This document shows, one piece after another, positions 42,375 through 51,176 of a stretch of DNA of 64,000 nt. The DNA comes from an uncultured Bacteroidia bacterium (lineage in GTDB: Bacteria; Bacteroidota; Bacteroidia; Bacteroidales; CAJPTX01): positions 1 to 64,000 of the forward strand of contig CAMXWF010000007.1 in the NCBI GenBank assembly GCA_947252645.1. The letters run 5' to 3'. The number at the start of each line of letters is the position of its first letter. Positions within the stretch are counted from its first letter, which is position 1. The notes beneath the pieces are model-generated. The model had not been told where the DNA came from. It ran no database searches and worked only from the letters and a program-made list of their open reading frames with translations. A program made the translations under genes and the position numbers.

Positions 42375-42380
42375 CAGGAG

Positions 42381-43868
42381 ATGTTGCTGATAACCTATCG
42401 GAATATGCTGCGTAGCTTTTTGGTGATCCCTGCGCTGGTGCTGCTCGCCAGCCGGCTCTTCGGCCAAGGGTTGGATCTACAGGTCGACATGAATGGCCAT
42501 GGCAAGCCAGGGGACACCGTGCTGCTAGCCTACTACTACAAGGATGGACGCTACGTGGCTGACAGCGGCTTTGTGGACTCCAAAGGGCACGTACGATACC
42601 AGCAAGAAAAGCCTTTGATGAAAGGCGTCTACCTACTCATTTGGGGCAACGACTACATCGACATACTCCTGGGCGAAGACCAAGACTTCAAGCTCAAAAT
42701 CGGGGAAAAGGACTACTCGGGTGAAAGCACCGTCAAGGGCGCCCCAGAATGCGCCGACTTCCTCAGGCTCCAAGTTCACCTCCGCAACGCCCAGCAAGCA
42801 TCCAGAAAGGCCTACCAACTCGATTCCCTCGCCCTCAGCGCCCTCAAGGCACGCGGCGACACGCTCGCCAATGGCTCAAAAAAACGCCCACCCCGCCCCG
42901 GCGACTCCCTACGGAAAGCCTCCGATGAGGCCTTCAACGCCTACATGGATACCCTGAAAGCCAAGTACAACGGCCATTTCCTCTGGGCCTTCGCCAAAAC
43001 CCTCCTGCCCATTCACATCCCCACCCCGCCCGATGAAATCACCCATAGCCCAAAGGCCGACTCCCTCACCCTCGTCTGGCAATTCTACTACAACCTCCAC
43101 CACTACATGGACAACTACGACCTGGCCTCCCCCGACCTCCTGCGCACCCCCAACCTCTACGCACGCATCAACTACTTCCTCGATCACCTCATCGCCCCCA
43201 TGCCCGACACCATCAGCCTCTACTGCGATAGACTCATGGAGGCGGCTGCGCCCAACGACACCACCCTCGAGTACATGGGGCTCAACCTCCTCAACAAATA
43301 CCAGCTCTCCGAAATCATGGGCCAAGATGCCATCTTTGTCCACCTGGCCGAAAAATATTTCCTCAATAAGCGTATCGATGTCCTCTCCGAGGAGACCATG
43401 GGGAAGCTGCGCGACAGGGTCGAAAAGCTCAAGCCCAACCTGATCGGGCAAACCGCCCCCGACTTCACCGTCGAAACCCTCTACCAAACCTCCTACACCC
43501 TCAGCCAAGATAAGGCCAAGGCCTTCGTCCTGGTATTCTGGGAGCCCTCCTGCCCCCACTGCAAAGTGCTGGTGCCTAAGCTCGACTCCGTCTGCCAACC
43601 CTTCGTGAAAAAAGGTGTACACATCATCGGCTTCATGACCCAAGGCGATGGCCCTAAATGGCTCGAATACGTCCAGGAACACAAGCTCAGCCAATGGACC
43701 CACGTCTGGGACCCCTACCGAAAATCCAACTTCTCCGATAACTACGACATCTACAGCACTCCGGTGATCTACATCCTCGACCAAACGCATAAGATCGTAG
43801 CCAAACGTATCGGCGTGGAGAACGTACAACCGCTCCTCGACATCATTTTAGAGGAGGGCAAGCCATAA
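42381..43868 (+). CDS. TlpA/ResA-like thiol-disulfide oxidoreductase
   Basis: 495 residues from ATG 42381; ATG 42405 (MLRSFLVIPALVLLASRLFG) would also give a good signal peptide. The N-terminal half is beta-rich, as in DUF4369 or DUF5106 Bacteroidetes proteins, with a helical middle. The C-terminal thioredoxin fold starts at IGQTAPDFTVETL and has the active site EPSCPHCKVL (C-P-H-C, about 390) and the cis-Pro in STPVIYIL. It would work in the periplasm as a disulfide reductase or isomerase. The stop codon overlaps the next ATG (TAATG), which suggests translational coupling with the aminotransferase. Confidence 0.87.
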   Translation: MLLITYRNMLRSFLVIPALVLLASRLFGQGLDLQVDMNGHGKPGDTVLLAYYYKDGRYVADSGFVDSKGHVRYQQEKPLMKGVYLLIWGNDYIDILLGEDQDFKLKIGEKDYSGESTVKGAPECADFLRLQVHLRNAQQASRKAYQLDSLALSALKARGDTLANGSKKRPPRPGDSLRKASDEAFNAYMDTLKAKYNGHFLWAFAKTLLPIHIPTPPDEITHSPKADSLTLVWQFYYNLHHYMDNYDLASPDLLRTPNLYARINYFLDHLIAPMPDTISLYCDRLMEAAAPNDTTLEYMGLNLLNKYQLSEIMGQDAIFVHLAEKYFLNKRIDVLSEETMGKLRDRVEKLKPNLIGQTAPDFTVETLYQTSYTLSQDKAKAFVLVFWEPSCPHCKVLVPKLDSVCQPFVKKGVHIIGFMTQGDGPKWLEYVQEHKLSQWTHVWDPYRKSNFSDNYDIYSTPVIYILDQTHKIVAKRIGVENVQPLLDIILEEGKP

Positions 43869-44722
43869 TGGCCTCCTGCGATCCGCTCACGCCACGCCCC
43901 CCAGCCCCGGTAGGCGTAGCCATCGTTGCAGGCCAACTCTCCACCAGAATACCCGACCTGGCGGAGCCGTTGCCCGCTGGCCAACGCGAAATCTACGAGG
44001 TGCTGCGCGTACACGCAGGGCAGGCTCTCTTCCTCAAGGAACATCTCGCGCGCTTTGCCGCCTCCTCCGCGCAGGGCGGACTCCATCTGCCAAGCCAAGC
44101 GCAGTGGCTTCCTCTCCTCCTACAGCTCATCGCAGCCCAAACGGGCACACAGAATATACGGCTATGGTATCGTGAGGCCCCCTCGGGAGAGGGCGCTCTC
44201 TACGCCCGCTACATCCCCAGCCACTACCCCACCGACAGCCAGCAGGAAAGGGGCGTAGCCGTCGGCCTACTCCAGGGCGAACGCCCGAACCCGCAGGTCA
44301 AAGAGGCCGGGCAAGCCATACGCACGGCCGCCGATAGCATGCTGGCCAATAGCCAGCTCTTCGAAGTCCTGCTCTGCAACCACCAGCAGGAAATCACCGA
44401 GGGCAGCCGCTCCAATGTGCTATTCATCCAGGAGTCCACTGTCATCACCCCGCCCAGCAGCGCGGTGCTGCTGGGCATCACGCGCACAAAAGTCCTAGAA
44501 GCCGCAGACCAACTCCACATCGCCGTGAAGGAAATGCCAATCCCTGTGGAGTCCCTTGGGCTCTTCGAGGCCGCTGCTATCCTTGGCACCTCCCCCTCCG
44601 TACTCCCCATCGCCCGCATCGCGCAGCACCTCTACAAGGTGAATCACCCCATCCTGCAACAGCTCCGCGCAGGATACGCCCAGCTAGCCAAGCTATCGCT
44701 CAAAGCCAATGACGCACGCTGA
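43868..44722 (+). CDS. Class IV PLP-dependent aminotransferase
   Basis: 284 residues. Fold-type IV hallmarks: EVLRVHAGQALFLKEHLARF near the N-terminus, the catalytic Lys region NPQVKEAGQAIR (about 140), and the PLP-binding EGSRSNVLFI. The family includes branched-chain and D-amino-acid aminotransferases and 4-amino-4-deoxychorismate lyase; the sequence does not separate these. Its one-base overlap with the periplasmic thioredoxin gene is striking because the two products work in different compartments. Confidence 0.8.
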   Translation: MASCDPLTPRPPAPVGVAIVAGQLSTRIPDLAEPLPAGQREIYEVLRVHAGQALFLKEHLARFAASSAQGGLHLPSQAQWLPLLLQLIAAQTGTQNIRLWYREAPSGEGALYARYIPSHYPTDSQQERGVAVGLLQGERPNPQVKEAGQAIRTAADSMLANSQLFEVLLCNHQQEITEGSRSNVLFIQESTVITPPSSAVLLGITRTKVLEAADQLHIAVKEMPIPVESLGLFEAAAILGTSPSVLPIARIAQHLYKVNHPILQQLRAGYAQLAKLSLKANDAR

Positions 44723-45076
44723 GAGGCAGGGCAAACAGGCAAAGCGCACAGACAACCAAAGGCCTAGGCAGGTCTCCCACAGCTGATAGCCCTCGGCAGC
44801 AGCAGTGCCCTGCCACACCACCACGCCAAACCTGCGCTGAGCTGCGCAAAGCCCCCATGCGCAACGGCTTTGGCATCATGAACCATCGCTGGCCACTAAG
44901 AGCTAGCTGCCTGTGCCCGCACATCGACTATATGCGTACTCCGTGGCAACGCACGGTAGCTACCCACGGCATACGGGCGACCCAACACTCTGCTTCCACT
45001 CCTTTGCAATACCCTACACCAAGCCTTAAGGCTCGAGGTCTCCCCGAGCAGAGGTAGCGACAGACTACCCCCTAGG
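44723..45076. other. Gene-free stretch between convergent genes
   Basis: About 350 bp between a rightward and a leftward gene. No coding frame with family resemblance and no clear terminator hairpin were seen. Confidence 0.5.
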
Positions 45077-45916
45077 CTAGTAGCGAGCTAGGTACTCAGC
45101 TTTGAACTTCTGGTACTCCGTCTTGAAATCCTCACCCGCAGGGCTGCCAAGCTCCTCATAGAGCCTATGAATAGCGCGGATGCGATCTGCATCGCACGGA
45201 TGGGTGCTGAGAAACGTCGGCTGCGAGCTGCCCTTGCCTTCCGCCTGAAGCTTCTCGAAAAAGCCCGCTACCCCCAGCGCGTTGTACTTCGTCTTGGCAA
45301 GAAAACGCACGGCATAGGCATCGGCCTCACTCTCGTCGTTGCGTGAGAACTTCAACTCCACTGCCCCGCCCGCCAGCTGGGCAGCTATCTTGAGATACTG
45401 GTTGTCGCTTCCCCCCGTCAGCATACCTATCAAGGTCCGTATCCCGTATTGCTTTGTGAGCTGAGCGGTAGAGTGCCGCTTGTCTGCATGGGCCATCTCA
45501 TGCCCCAGCACGCCCGCCACCTGCGCCTCGCTATCAAGATACTTGAGCAGCCCCGTGTAGAAATAGATATAGCCACCCGGGGAGCAAAAGGCATTGAGCA
45601 CATCGGCGTGGATGACGTGCAGCTCCCAGGCAAACTCCTTAGGATAAGTCATCTCGCCCGAGGCAAGAATGGCATCGCGCATCTCCTCAAGCAATCGGTA
45701 TATAGGCTCGGTGCTAGCATTGCGCGCCAGCAGAGGGTACTTCCCCGGATCGCCCGCAATGGTGGCTGAGAGCTGTTGCCCAAACTCCTTGTCCTGTTCC
45801 AAGGTGAATATGTTCACCTTCCCATCCTTGGTGCAGGTGTAAATGCCACCAAGCACCAGCAGACAGAGTCCTAGGACTACGCTAAATCGTCTCGATCTTC
45901 CCATCATAGCCTCCAC
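45077..45916 (-). CDS. M48-family zinc metallopeptidase, exported
   Basis: 279 residues. An N-terminal hydrophobic segment (FSVVLGLCLLVLGGIYTC) ends in a Cys that may be lipidated. The zinc site HEMAH in VLGHEMAHADKRHS is at about residues 135-140; the third ligand is the Glu in RNDESEADAYAV. Related to the periplasmic LoiP/YcaL/BepA group that degrades misassembled outer-membrane proteins. It is leftward, 89 bp after the acyltransferase gene. Confidence 0.9.
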   Translation of the reverse strand: MEAMMGRSRRFSVVLGLCLLVLGGIYTCTKDGKVNIFTLEQDKEFGQQLSATIAGDPGKYPLLARNASTEPIYRLLEEMRDAILASGEMTYPKEFAWELHVIHADVLNAFCSPGGYIYFYTGLLKYLDSEAQVAGVLGHEMAHADKRHSTAQLTKQYGIRTLIGMLTGGSDNQYLKIAAQLAGGAVELKFSRNDESEADAYAVRFLAKTKYNALGVAGFFEKLQAEGKGSSQPTFLSTHPCDADRIRAIHRLYEELGSPAGEDFKTEYQKFKAEYLARY

Positions 45917-46005
45917 GTATTCGCCACCGCCTCTTTTATAGCTCTAAGACCTCAAGCCACCTACGAACCCGCTGCCCACACACCTAGCGGACAAGGTCCA
46001 TGGGC

Positions 46006-46869
46006 CTACCTAGCCCTCTCCTTGGCAGGCAGCTCGTCCGCCAAGGCATAGGCTCGCGCTCTTACCCAAGCAGCCCACTCGCGGGGGCTACGCTGCGTGT
46101 CCTCAAACGTCGTATAGGGAATAGGCGTACCCAGCTGGAGACGCAGGTGACTGCCGCGCTGCTTGAAGAACTCATGGACTAAGTAGAGCATCTCCACGTT
46201 GAACTTCACTCCCAAACGCACGCGCCCACGCGCCAAATTGTAGAAGCAATTGGAGTTGCGCCCCTCAAAATAGATAGGCACCACATCGCGATGCCACCGT
46301 TTAGCCATATCGATGAAGCTGCTCTTCCACTCCAAATCGAAAATGCCGCCCCGCCCCTTCCGGGAACACAGGCCCGCCGGGAAGTAGAGTATTTGGGCAT
46401 CAGACTCCAGTGCCGCCTCCAGACGCGCCACCCCCTCGCGGGACTGGCGCCCCAGTTTGTTGATGGGCAAAAAAACATCGCTAAACTGCGGCAGCTCGGT
46501 GAGGAAGTCGTTAACGGGAAAATAGATCTTGGGGAACACACGCCCAAAGTAGGCCATCAACACCACCCCATCAAAGCCCCCCAACGGGTGGTTCGACGCG
46601 AGGATGTAGCGCCTCCCTGGCCGCAACGATGCCTCCCCGTAGACCCGATAGGTGGTCTCAAAATCTTGCAGGATATGCTCGGAGAACTCCACTGCGCCCT
46701 CCCCCTTGTGCTGCTGGATCACCTGGTTCACCTCGTCCAGGTGGAGTATGCGCTTGAGGTAGCGCAGCACAAACCGCGGGATCTTGCGCAGCAGGGCTGG
46801 GTCGCGCATCGCAATGAGCTCCTCGATGCTGATCGTGCCCTCTTTCAGCTGTTCCTCTAGCACTCGCAC
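46006..46869 (-). CDS. PlsC-like acyltransferase
   Basis: 287 residues. The acyltransferase motif I is present in variant form, NHPLGGFDG (usual NHxxxxD), followed by LPINKLGRQ and FPAGLCSRK (motif III-like) and the P-I-Y-F-E-G-R-N motif IV. It resembles the lysophospholipid or ornithine-lipid acyltransferase (OlsA/hemolysin-like) branch of the 1-acylglycerol-3-phosphate acyltransferases. It acts at the membrane on a lipid acceptor that cannot be named. It lies 46 bp after purS on the same strand. Confidence 0.8.
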   Translation of the reverse strand: MRVLEEQLKEGTISIEELIAMRDPALLRKIPRFVLRYLKRILHLDEVNQVIQQHKGEGAVEFSEHILQDFETTYRVYGEASLRPGRRYILASNHPLGGFDGVVLMAYFGRVFPKIYFPVNDFLTELPQFSDVFLPINKLGRQSREGVARLEAALESDAQILYFPAGLCSRKGRGGIFDLEWKSSFIDMAKRWHRDVVPIYFEGRNSNCFYNLARGRVRLGVKFNVEMLYLVHEFFKQRGSHLRLQLGTPIPYTTFEDTQRSPREWAAWVRARAYALADELPAKERAR

Positions 46870-46915
46870 AGCCGCATCCTTAGGAGTAGCCCAACCGATA
46901 GCCCCCCACTAATAG

Positions 46916-47167
46916 CTAGAGGGGCACAATGGTAAACTCAAAGCCCTCCATGATGGGGTTGGAGAGGAGCTTCGTGCAGAGCTCATTGGCCTGCACGCGG
47001 GCCTCATTCTCGTCTTCCGCCTCTACCTGCACCACGATGTGTCGGCCTATCCGCACACGCTCCACGTTGCTATAGCCGGCCTGATGCATGGTCTGTTGCA
47101 CCGCACGACCCTGCGGATCGAGCAGGGCCTCCAGCGGCATGACGTTCACCTGGATCTCGTATTTCAT
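46916..47167 (-). CDS. purS: Phosphoribosylformylglycinamidine synthase subunit PurS
   Basis: 83 residues from ATG 47167 (MKYEIQVNVMPLEAL), the family length; a longer frame to 47209 is rejected. Core motif A-L-L-D-P-Q-G-R-A-V followed by VERVRIGRHIVVQVE and a helix with NELCTKLLSNPIMEGFEF. PurS joins PurQ and small PurL in step 4 of purine synthesis. No purQ, purL or other purine gene is in the window, which is unusual, since purS normally precedes purQ. A -7-like box lies at 47206-47199. Confidence 0.85.
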   Translation of the reverse strand: MKYEIQVNVMPLEALLDPQGRAVQQTMHQAGYSNVERVRIGRHIVVQVEAEDENEARVQANELCTKLLSNPIMEGFEFTIVPL

Positions 47168-47198
47168 CGCGCTCTCCTTGCGTTCTTCTCTGCTCCGG

Positions 47199-47206
47199 CG
47201 AAGGTA
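47199..47206 (-). promoter_or_regulatory. -7 promoter element for purS
   Basis: TACCTTCG on the minus strand, one mismatch from TAnnTTTG, 32 bases before the purS ATG. It is divergent from the tlyA promoter 64 bases away. Confidence 0.35.
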
Positions 47207-47269
47207 CACTTTTTACAGCTTTCGCCGCATGGGGTCAGCCACGTCACCACGCAATCGCACGGTTATCAA

Positions 47270-47277
47270 TACCTTTG
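47270..47277 (+). promoter_or_regulatory. -7 promoter element for tlyA
   Basis: TACCTTTG followed by five bases and ATG 47283. Transcription would begin at the start codon, giving a leaderless message, if this box is used. No -33 TTTG is evident. Confidence 0.4.
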
Positions 47278-47282
47278 CCCCC

Positions 47283-48110
47283 ATGCGGCTAGACAACTTC
47301 CTCGTAGCCCATGGCTTTTTCCCCAGCCGTACGCAGGCGCAGCGCGCCATCCGCGAGGGGCAGATCTCCCTGGACGGGCAACCATGCACCAAGCCCGCGC
47401 AGGATGTCTCCGCCTGCAACGCGCTGCGCGTAGCGCCACAGGCCACCATGCGCTTCGTCGGGCTGGGAGGCTACAAGCTCCTGCGGGCTGCGCAGCACTT
47501 CCACCTCAACTTCACGGGCTGCACTGCGCTCGACATCGGGGCCTCCACGGGCGGCTTCACCGACTGTCTCCTCCAGCACGGGGCCAACAAGGTCTACGCC
47601 GTTGACGTAGGGCACGGACAGCTCGCCCCGACCCTACTGGCCGATCCACGCGTCGTCTCGCTGGAAGGGCTCCACATCGCCAACCTGACCACTGCCCACC
47701 TCAACCATGATCACATCGACTGGGTCGTATGCGATGTCTCCTTCATCCCCCTTGAGCGCGTGCTGCCTCATGTCGCCCAGTTCCTCGCCCCCCAAGGCCA
47801 AGCTCTCCTACTCGTAAAACCACAGTTCGAGGTGGGGCCAGGGCATGTCGATCGACACGGCCTGGTGCTAAAACCAGCACTCCACCTAAAAGTACTCGAA
47901 CGACTCCTAGCCTGCTGTCGGCAGCTGGCCCTCATGCCCCTAGGGCTTACCCATAGCCCCATCCGCGGGCCAGAGCACAACATCGAGTACCTACTCTACC
48001 TCAAAAAAGACGGGCCAACAGTAGGCATAGACCAAGCCCGCATCGTGACCCAAGCCTTCGCCTCCCTACACGACAACGGATCTGAACCCCTCGATAGGCA
48101 AACCCCTTGA
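47283..48110 (+). CDS. tlyA: TlyA-family rRNA 2'-O-methyltransferase
   Basis: 275 residues from ATG 47283 (MRLDNFLVAHGFFPSR); upstream in-frame codons are not homologous. An S4-like RNA-binding domain at residues 1-60 and a SAM-dependent methyltransferase domain with LDIGASTGGFTDCLL, YAVDVGHGQ, CDVSFIPL and VKPQFEVG. TlyA methylates cytidines of 16S and 23S rRNA. The predicted -7 box is only five bases upstream of the ATG. Confidence 0.9.
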   Translation: MRLDNFLVAHGFFPSRTQAQRAIREGQISLDGQPCTKPAQDVSACNALRVAPQATMRFVGLGGYKLLRAAQHFHLNFTGCTALDIGASTGGFTDCLLQHGANKVYAVDVGHGQLAPTLLADPRVVSLEGLHIANLTTAHLNHDHIDWVVCDVSFIPLERVLPHVAQFLAPQGQALLLVKPQFEVGPGHVDRHGLVLKPALHLKVLERLLACCRQLALMPLGLTHSPIRGPEHNIEYLLYLKKDGPTVGIDQARIVTQAFASLHDNGSEPLDRQTP

Positions 48111-48212
48111 CCTCAGGCGATTACCCAGCAAATCATCCCAGCTCGCGCGGGGCGCCCACAGGAGTCCCCCTCCGCTCGCAAACAGCGAGAGACAGTCAAT
48201 TACAAATTTCCT

Positions 48213-48220
48213 TACATTCG
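48213..48220 (+). promoter_or_regulatory. -7-like element for the ABC ATPase gene
   Basis: TACATTCG, one mismatch from TAnnTTTG, seven bases before ATG 48228. No -33 element is evident. Confidence 0.3.
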
Positions 48221-48227
48221 CGGCCAA

Positions 48228-48974
48228 ATGGACAACGGACGCGAGCCTATCATCCGACTGACCGGCATCTACAAGACCTACGCAACGGGAACAACGCAGG
48301 TGCACGCGCTGGCAGGCGTAGACCTATCGGTCTACCGCAACGAGTACGTGGCCATCATGGGCCCCTCAGGCTCAGGCAAGTCCACCCTGATGAACATCCT
48401 CGGCTGCCTCGACGTGCCCTCCAGAGGCCAATACCTGCTCAACGGCGCTGACGTCGGCGGCCTAGGCCCCGATGCCCTAGCCCAAGTCCGCAGCCAAGAG
48501 ATCGGCTTTGTGTTCCAAACCTTCAATTTACTCCCCAAGTACTCCGCACGGGACAACGTTGCCCTCCCCCTCCGCTATGCCGGCTGGCCCCGCGAAGCAC
48601 GCATGCAGCGCGCCGAGGCCATGCTCGAAAAGGTGGGCCTGTACGCCCGTCGCCTGCACCGCCCCAACGAAATGTCGGGCGGGCAGCGACAGCGTGTAGC
48701 CATCGCTCGAGCACTGGCCAACTCCCCGGCCCTCATCCTCGCCGATGAACCCACAGGCAACCTGGACACCAAGACCAGCCAGGCCATCATGGAGCTCTTC
48801 GAACAGCTCTTCCTGCAGGGAAACACCATTATTTTGGTAACCCACGAGCCCGATGTAGCCGCCTACGCCCGCCGGTGGGTCAAGCTACGCGACGGGCTCA
48901 TCGCCTCCGACACCCCGAACTCGCACCCCACGCTGGCCAAGGTAGACCTAGCACAAGAGGCCTGCGCGGGTTAA
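48228..48974 (+). CDS. ABC transporter ATP-binding protein, LolD/MacB type
   Basis: 248 residues. Walker A GPSGSGKST, Q-loop FQTFNLLPKY, signature MSGGQRQRVAIARA, Walker B LILADEPTGNLD, H-loop VTHEPDVA. This is the MacB/LolD/FtsE class, which pairs with FtsX-type permeases and powers transenvelope or lipoprotein transport. No permease is adjacent; the FtsX-type permease at 17202 is a possible partner. The PduO-type gene starts 11 bp after its stop codon. Confidence 0.9.
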   Translation: MDNGREPIIRLTGIYKTYATGTTQVHALAGVDLSVYRNEYVAIMGPSGSGKSTLMNILGCLDVPSRGQYLLNGADVGGLGPDALAQVRSQEIGFVFQTFNLLPKYSARDNVALPLRYAGWPREARMQRAEAMLEKVGLYARRLHRPNEMSGGQRQRVAIARALANSPALILADEPTGNLDTKTSQAIMELFEQLFLQGNTIILVTHEPDVAAYARRWVKLRDGLIASDTPNSHPTLAKVDLAQEACAG

Positions 48975-48985
48975 AACCAACCATC

Positions 48986-49531
48986 ATGAAGATCTACACT
49001 AAAACTGGCGACAAAGGCACCACTGCCCTCATCGGGGGCGAGCGCGTCTCCAAAGCCCACCCGCGCGTCGAGGCCTACGGCACCATCGATGAACTCATGG
49101 CCCACGTGGGCATCTTGATCACATGCCCTGAGTGCACCCCATACCGCGAAACCCTCAACGTCATACAATTCCGACTCATGGAGGTGGCCTCGATCCTAGC
49201 TACCAGCGAAACCGCTGGCAAGGCAGCCGACAAAGTCCACCAACTCGATGCGCACGACATAGAAGAAATCGAATCAGCCATCGATGCGCTCTCCAACAGC
49301 ATGCCCCAGCTTAATAGCTTTGTGCTCCCCGGCGGTACGCATTTTGTAGTGGCCTATGCGCACGTGACCCGCACCGTATGCCGCCGAGCCGAGCGGCGCA
49401 TTGTAGAAATTGACCACGTGCCAACGCCTGTGCACGAGTATATCAACCGACTAAGCGACTATTTCTTCCTGCTCTCCCGGGCTCTGGCCCGCGACTGCCA
49501 CGATCCGCAGCTACGCTGGGTTCCCCGCTAG
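48986..49531 (+). CDS. ATP:cob(I)alamin adenosyltransferase, PduO type
   Basis: 181 residues from ATG 48986 (MKIYTKTGDKGTTAL). Signature TKTGDKG, VEAYGTIDELMAH, and the helical C-terminal motif VLPGG...H-V-T-R-T-V-C-R-R-A-E-R, with active-site Arg residues. It makes adenosylcobalamin. It is not homologous to CobO at 35396, so the window encodes two enzymes for the same step. It is 11 bp downstream of the ABC ATPase gene, probably one transcript. Confidence 0.93.
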   Translation: MKIYTKTGDKGTTALIGGERVSKAHPRVEAYGTIDELMAHVGILITCPECTPYRETLNVIQFRLMEVASILATSETAGKAADKVHQLDAHDIEEIESAIDALSNSMPQLNSFVLPGGTHFVVAYAHVTRTVCRRAERRIVEIDHVPTPVHEYINRLSDYFFLLSRALARDCHDPQLRWVPR

Positions 49532-49579
49532 CCTCGCTACGAACATTCATATGGGGTGTAGACAATTGCACATTTTACC

Positions 49580-49801
49580 ATGTATTGGACACTAGAATTA
49601 GCTTCTAAACTCGAAGATGCCCCCTGGCCTGCCACGCGCGATGAACTCATCGACTACGCCCAGCGCTCTGGGGCACCGATGGAAATCATCGAAAACTTAC
49701 AGGAAATAGAGGACGAGGGCGAGCCATACGAGAGCATCGAGGATCTCTGGCCCGACTACCCCACCAAGGACGACTTCTTCTTCGACGAGGACGAATACTA
49801 G
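49580..49801 (+). CDS. DUF2795-family small protein
   Basis: 73 residues. Pattern A-P-W-P-A-T-R-D-E-L-I-D-Y-A-x-R-S-G-A-P and N-L-Q-E-I-E-D-E-G-E-P-Y-E is characteristic of the Bacteroidetes branch of DUF2795, with a very acidic C-terminal tail (DDFFFDEDEY). The function is unknown. Last gene of the rightward set before a large inverted repeat. Confidence 0.8.
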   Translation: MYWTLELASKLEDAPWPATRDELIDYAQRSGAPMEIIENLQEIEDEGEPYESIEDLWPDYPTKDDFFFDEDEY

Positions 49802-49828
49802 GCCCACGGCCCGCGAGGCAGTCCTAAC

Positions 49829-49870
49829 GGCAGAAGCGGCAGCCATCAGGGGATGGCTGCCGCTTCTGCC
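49829..49870. terminator. Bidirectional hairpin between convergent genes
   Basis: A perfect 19-bp inverted repeat (49829-49847 with 49852-49870, 4-base loop) between the DUF2795 gene and sufS. There is no T run on either side, but position and stability suggest it ends both transcripts. Confidence 0.55.
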
Positions 49871-49915
49871 GCTTCCGTCTCACCTGGGCAGAAACCGGGT
49901 GCAGGCGCTAGAACG

Positions 49916-51163
49916 CTATGAACGCCCCTCCGCCGACTGCAGCATCGCTACCGACCTATGCAGGCCCTCAGCGAATTGCCGCACCTCGGCCTCCGTGCTA
50001 TAGCAAGCCAACGACATACGCACCGTACCCTGGATTCCATAGTGATCCATGATCGGCTCCGTGCAGTGCGTGCCCGTCCGAACCGCCACCCCCATCTTGT
50101 CAAGCAGGGTGCCCACATCAAAATGGTGCAGCCCCGCAACATTGAATGAGAGGATGCCCGCATTATCCGCATGGTAACCGTAGAAGGTTATGCCTGGGAT
50201 GTCGGCCACCAAGTCGTGCGCCAGACTAACGAGCCTATTCTCATGGGCCGTAGCAGCCGCAGGGCCTATGCTCTGGTAGAACTCAAGCGCCTTGGCCAGT
50301 CCCACGGCTTGGAGGTAGGCCTGCGTTCCCGCCTCGAAGCGGAAGGGCGGCTCTGCGTAGGTGGTGCCGCTGAACTTCACTGTCCCCACCATCTCACCCC
50401 CACCACGATAGGGAGGCATCTTGGCCAGCAGCTCATGGCGCCCCCAGAGCGCCCCCACCCCCGTAGGCCCATAGATCTTATGGCTCGAAAAAGCATAGAA
50501 ATCGCACCCCATGCTCGGCAGGTCGATAGGCCCATGCTTCACCCCCTGCGCACCATCGACCACCAAGTAGATGCCCCTTGAATGCACCAACGCCGCCACA
50601 GCTGCCACGGGCGTAAGCGTGCCCAACGTATTGGACAGCTGCGACATGGCCACGATCTTCACCCTATCGTCGAGCAAGGGTTCGAGATCCTCAAGCGCAA
50701 GCATGCCATCATCGCGCATAGGCCACTCCACCACCTCAAAACCAAGGCGGGCGGCCGCCAACTGCCACGAAACCAAGTTGGAGTGGTGCTCCAGCTCGCT
50801 CACCACCACCTTATCGCCTGGCCTACAGCAACAGGCAGGCAGGCAGTTCGCCACTAGGTTCAACCCATCGGTAGCCCCCGCCGTGAACACCACATCCTTC
50901 GGATTGTCCACCTGCAGGTAGGCCGCCACCACAGCCCGAGCTTGCTCGTAGCGCTCCGTCATGGCTCGGCTCAAGGTGTGCACCCCACGGTGAATATTGG
51001 CATTGAGCGTCGTGGTCACCTCCTCCAAGGTCTCCAGCACGCACACGGGCTTCTGCGTGGTGGCGGCATTATCCAAATAGGCCAACGGACGGCCATTCAC
51101 CTGCCGCCCAAGAATCGGAAACTGCGCCCGAATACGAGCCACATCGTATTTGTTCTCTGGCAT
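49916..51163 (-). CDS. sufS: Cysteine desulfurase SufS
   Basis: 415 residues. PLP Lys in FSSHKIYGPTG (about 226) and the catalytic Cys in RTGTHCTEP (about 364), type II cysteine desulfurase. It takes sulfur from cysteine for iron-sulfur cluster assembly on SufBCD. Last gene of the sufB-sufC-sufD-sufS operon, 13 bp after sufD. No sufE or sufU sulfur acceptor is present here. Confidence 0.95.
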   Translation of the reverse strand: MPENKYDVARIRAQFPILGRQVNGRPLAYLDNAATTQKPVCVLETLEEVTTTLNANIHRGVHTLSRAMTERYEQARAVVAAYLQVDNPKDVVFTAGATDGLNLVANCLPACCCRPGDKVVVSELEHHSNLVSWQLAAARLGFEVVEWPMRDDGMLALEDLEPLLDDRVKIVAMSQLSNTLGTLTPVAAVAALVHSRGIYLVVDGAQGVKHGPIDLPSMGCDFYAFSSHKIYGPTGVGALWGRHELLAKMPPYRGGGEMVGTVKFSGTTYAEPPFRFEAGTQAYLQAVGLAKALEFYQSIGPAAATAHENRLVSLAHDLVADIPGITFYGYHADNAGILSFNVAGLHHFDVGTLLDKMGVAVRTGTHCTEPIMDHYGIQGTVRMSLACYSTEAEVRQFAEGLHRSVAMLQSAEGRS

Positions 51164-51176
51164 GACTTCCTGGAAT

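Noticed and set aside
42909..43829. A 306-residue leftward open frame opposite the TlpA-like gene
   Set aside because: Its Val/Glu/Gly-rich sequence mirrors the codon bias of the real gene and has no family resemblance.
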